From contig NW_001799619.1 of assembly GCF_000165425.1 (NCBI RefSeq), forward strand, positions 252,578-316,577: a stretch of 64,000 nt of DNA, in the 5' to 3' direction. The stretch comes from Paramecium tetraurelia (Eukaryota; Ciliophora; Oligohymenophorea; Peniculida; Parameciidae). The notes beneath the pieces are model-generated. The model was not told where the DNA came from, did not search any database, and saw only the letters and a list, made by a program, of their open reading frames with translations. The translations under genes and the position numbers were made by a program. Below are positions 63,545 through 64,000 of the stretch, piece after piece. How positions within the stretch are numbered: position 1 is the first letter of the stretch; each line of letters begins with the position of its first letter.

Positions 63545-64000
63545 TCATTTTCTCTTTAGAAAATAAACAGGTATCACTTAATTTCCTTCCTATAAGTTAA
63601 TCCTTTCTTTACATTTATAATTAACATATTTACACAGCTTATTTGCTTTGAATACTATTAAAATTTATTGTGGATTTGTGAGAAATTTTTCGATTGCCAA
63701 TTTTGGTTTCATCCAATACAACATTTTCTATGAGAATTATTTTTCATAAACTTTGTCTTCTTTTTATACAACATAAAGTTCAACTATGTCAGATGTCAAT
63801 CTCTAAAAATATTCCTTATAATTCTAATCTACATATGGCTAAAAGGCTAAAATGTTTAGATTTTAGAAATTAGCTCTTAAAATCTGGGCTAATTAAGAAT
63901 CGACAGGGAAATCTATTTATTGTACACCTTTTTGAAAGTCAGCCAAGATATCATATTCTTAATTTCCTAATGAGGATAGATTTAAATTAGAATCCTAATC
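63545..64000 (-). CDS. 3' part of an unknown gene (start beyond window)
   Basis: An open minus-strand frame enters from the right edge (DQDSNLNLSSLGNQEYDIL) and continues through QLAQILRANFQNLNILAF, LTSDIVELYVVQKEDKVYE and YWMKPKLAIEKFL to TGA at 63545-63547. The composition is normal for a protein and no intron is required. No domain can be named from this C-terminal piece. Convergent with the gene ending at 63477. Confidence 0.55.

Overview
This window comes from the macronuclear genome of a ciliate, almost certainly a Paramecium. The sequence is very AT-rich. Nearly every protein-like frame is littered with TAA and TAG but ends only at TGA, so TAA and TAG read as glutamine (code 6). Genes are cut by tiny introns of about 19-31 nt, usually GTA...TAG, and lie tens of bases apart. 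A trichocyst matrix protein gene and ciliary genes fit Paramecium. All coordinates below use code 6, and most starts and splice sites were worked out by reading frames against family motifs.

Layout. 1-4.7 kb: an ULK/ATG1-like kinase running off the left edge, a kinase with a WD-like tail and a small unknown gene. 5-7.7 kb: an unknown gene and a LIN54-like CXC protein. 8.2-12.4 kb: an ammonium transporter (Amt), a PH-domain kinase and an unknown coiled-coil/beta protein. 12.4-14.8 kb: a broken penicillin-amidase-family gene. 14.9-21.3 kb: glutamyl-tRNA synthetase, Kish/TMEM167, a trichocyst matrix protein, a secreted protein, a DUF922-like metalloprotease and a MAP3K-like kinase. 22.07 kb: tRNA-Pro(TGG). 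22.2-28 kb: a ubiquitin-like/VWA/E2 fusion, an unknown gene and a SAXO-like axonemal protein. 28.1-35 kb: a degenerate histidine kinase, then SepSecS and MSH6 head to head. 35.8-41.5 kb: three tandem TauE/SafE exporters. 41.6-50.1 kb: a probable decayed gene, a coiled-coil protein, an SCP/FCP1-type phosphatase, an unknown gene, a BAH-PHD reader and a Mei2-like RNA-binding protein. 50.5-58.6 kb: NAD(P) transhydrogenase, an ARMC9-like LisH protein, an unknown gene and a cyclic-nucleotide-binding protein. 59.2-64 kb: small unknown genes, an intact hybrid histidine kinase and the 3' part of a gene leaving the right edge.

There are no operons. The genes are a typical ciliate mixture: signalling (five kinases, two histidine-kinase relatives, one cNMP-binding protein), cilia and trichocyst secretion, membrane transport, DNA repair, translation and chromatin. 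Points that deserve a second look are the Ubl-VWA-E2 fusion, an Amt in which both pore histidines appear as phenylalanine, the amidase pseudogene, introns with AAG or CAG acceptors, and single-base frameshifts in otherwise well-preserved genes.
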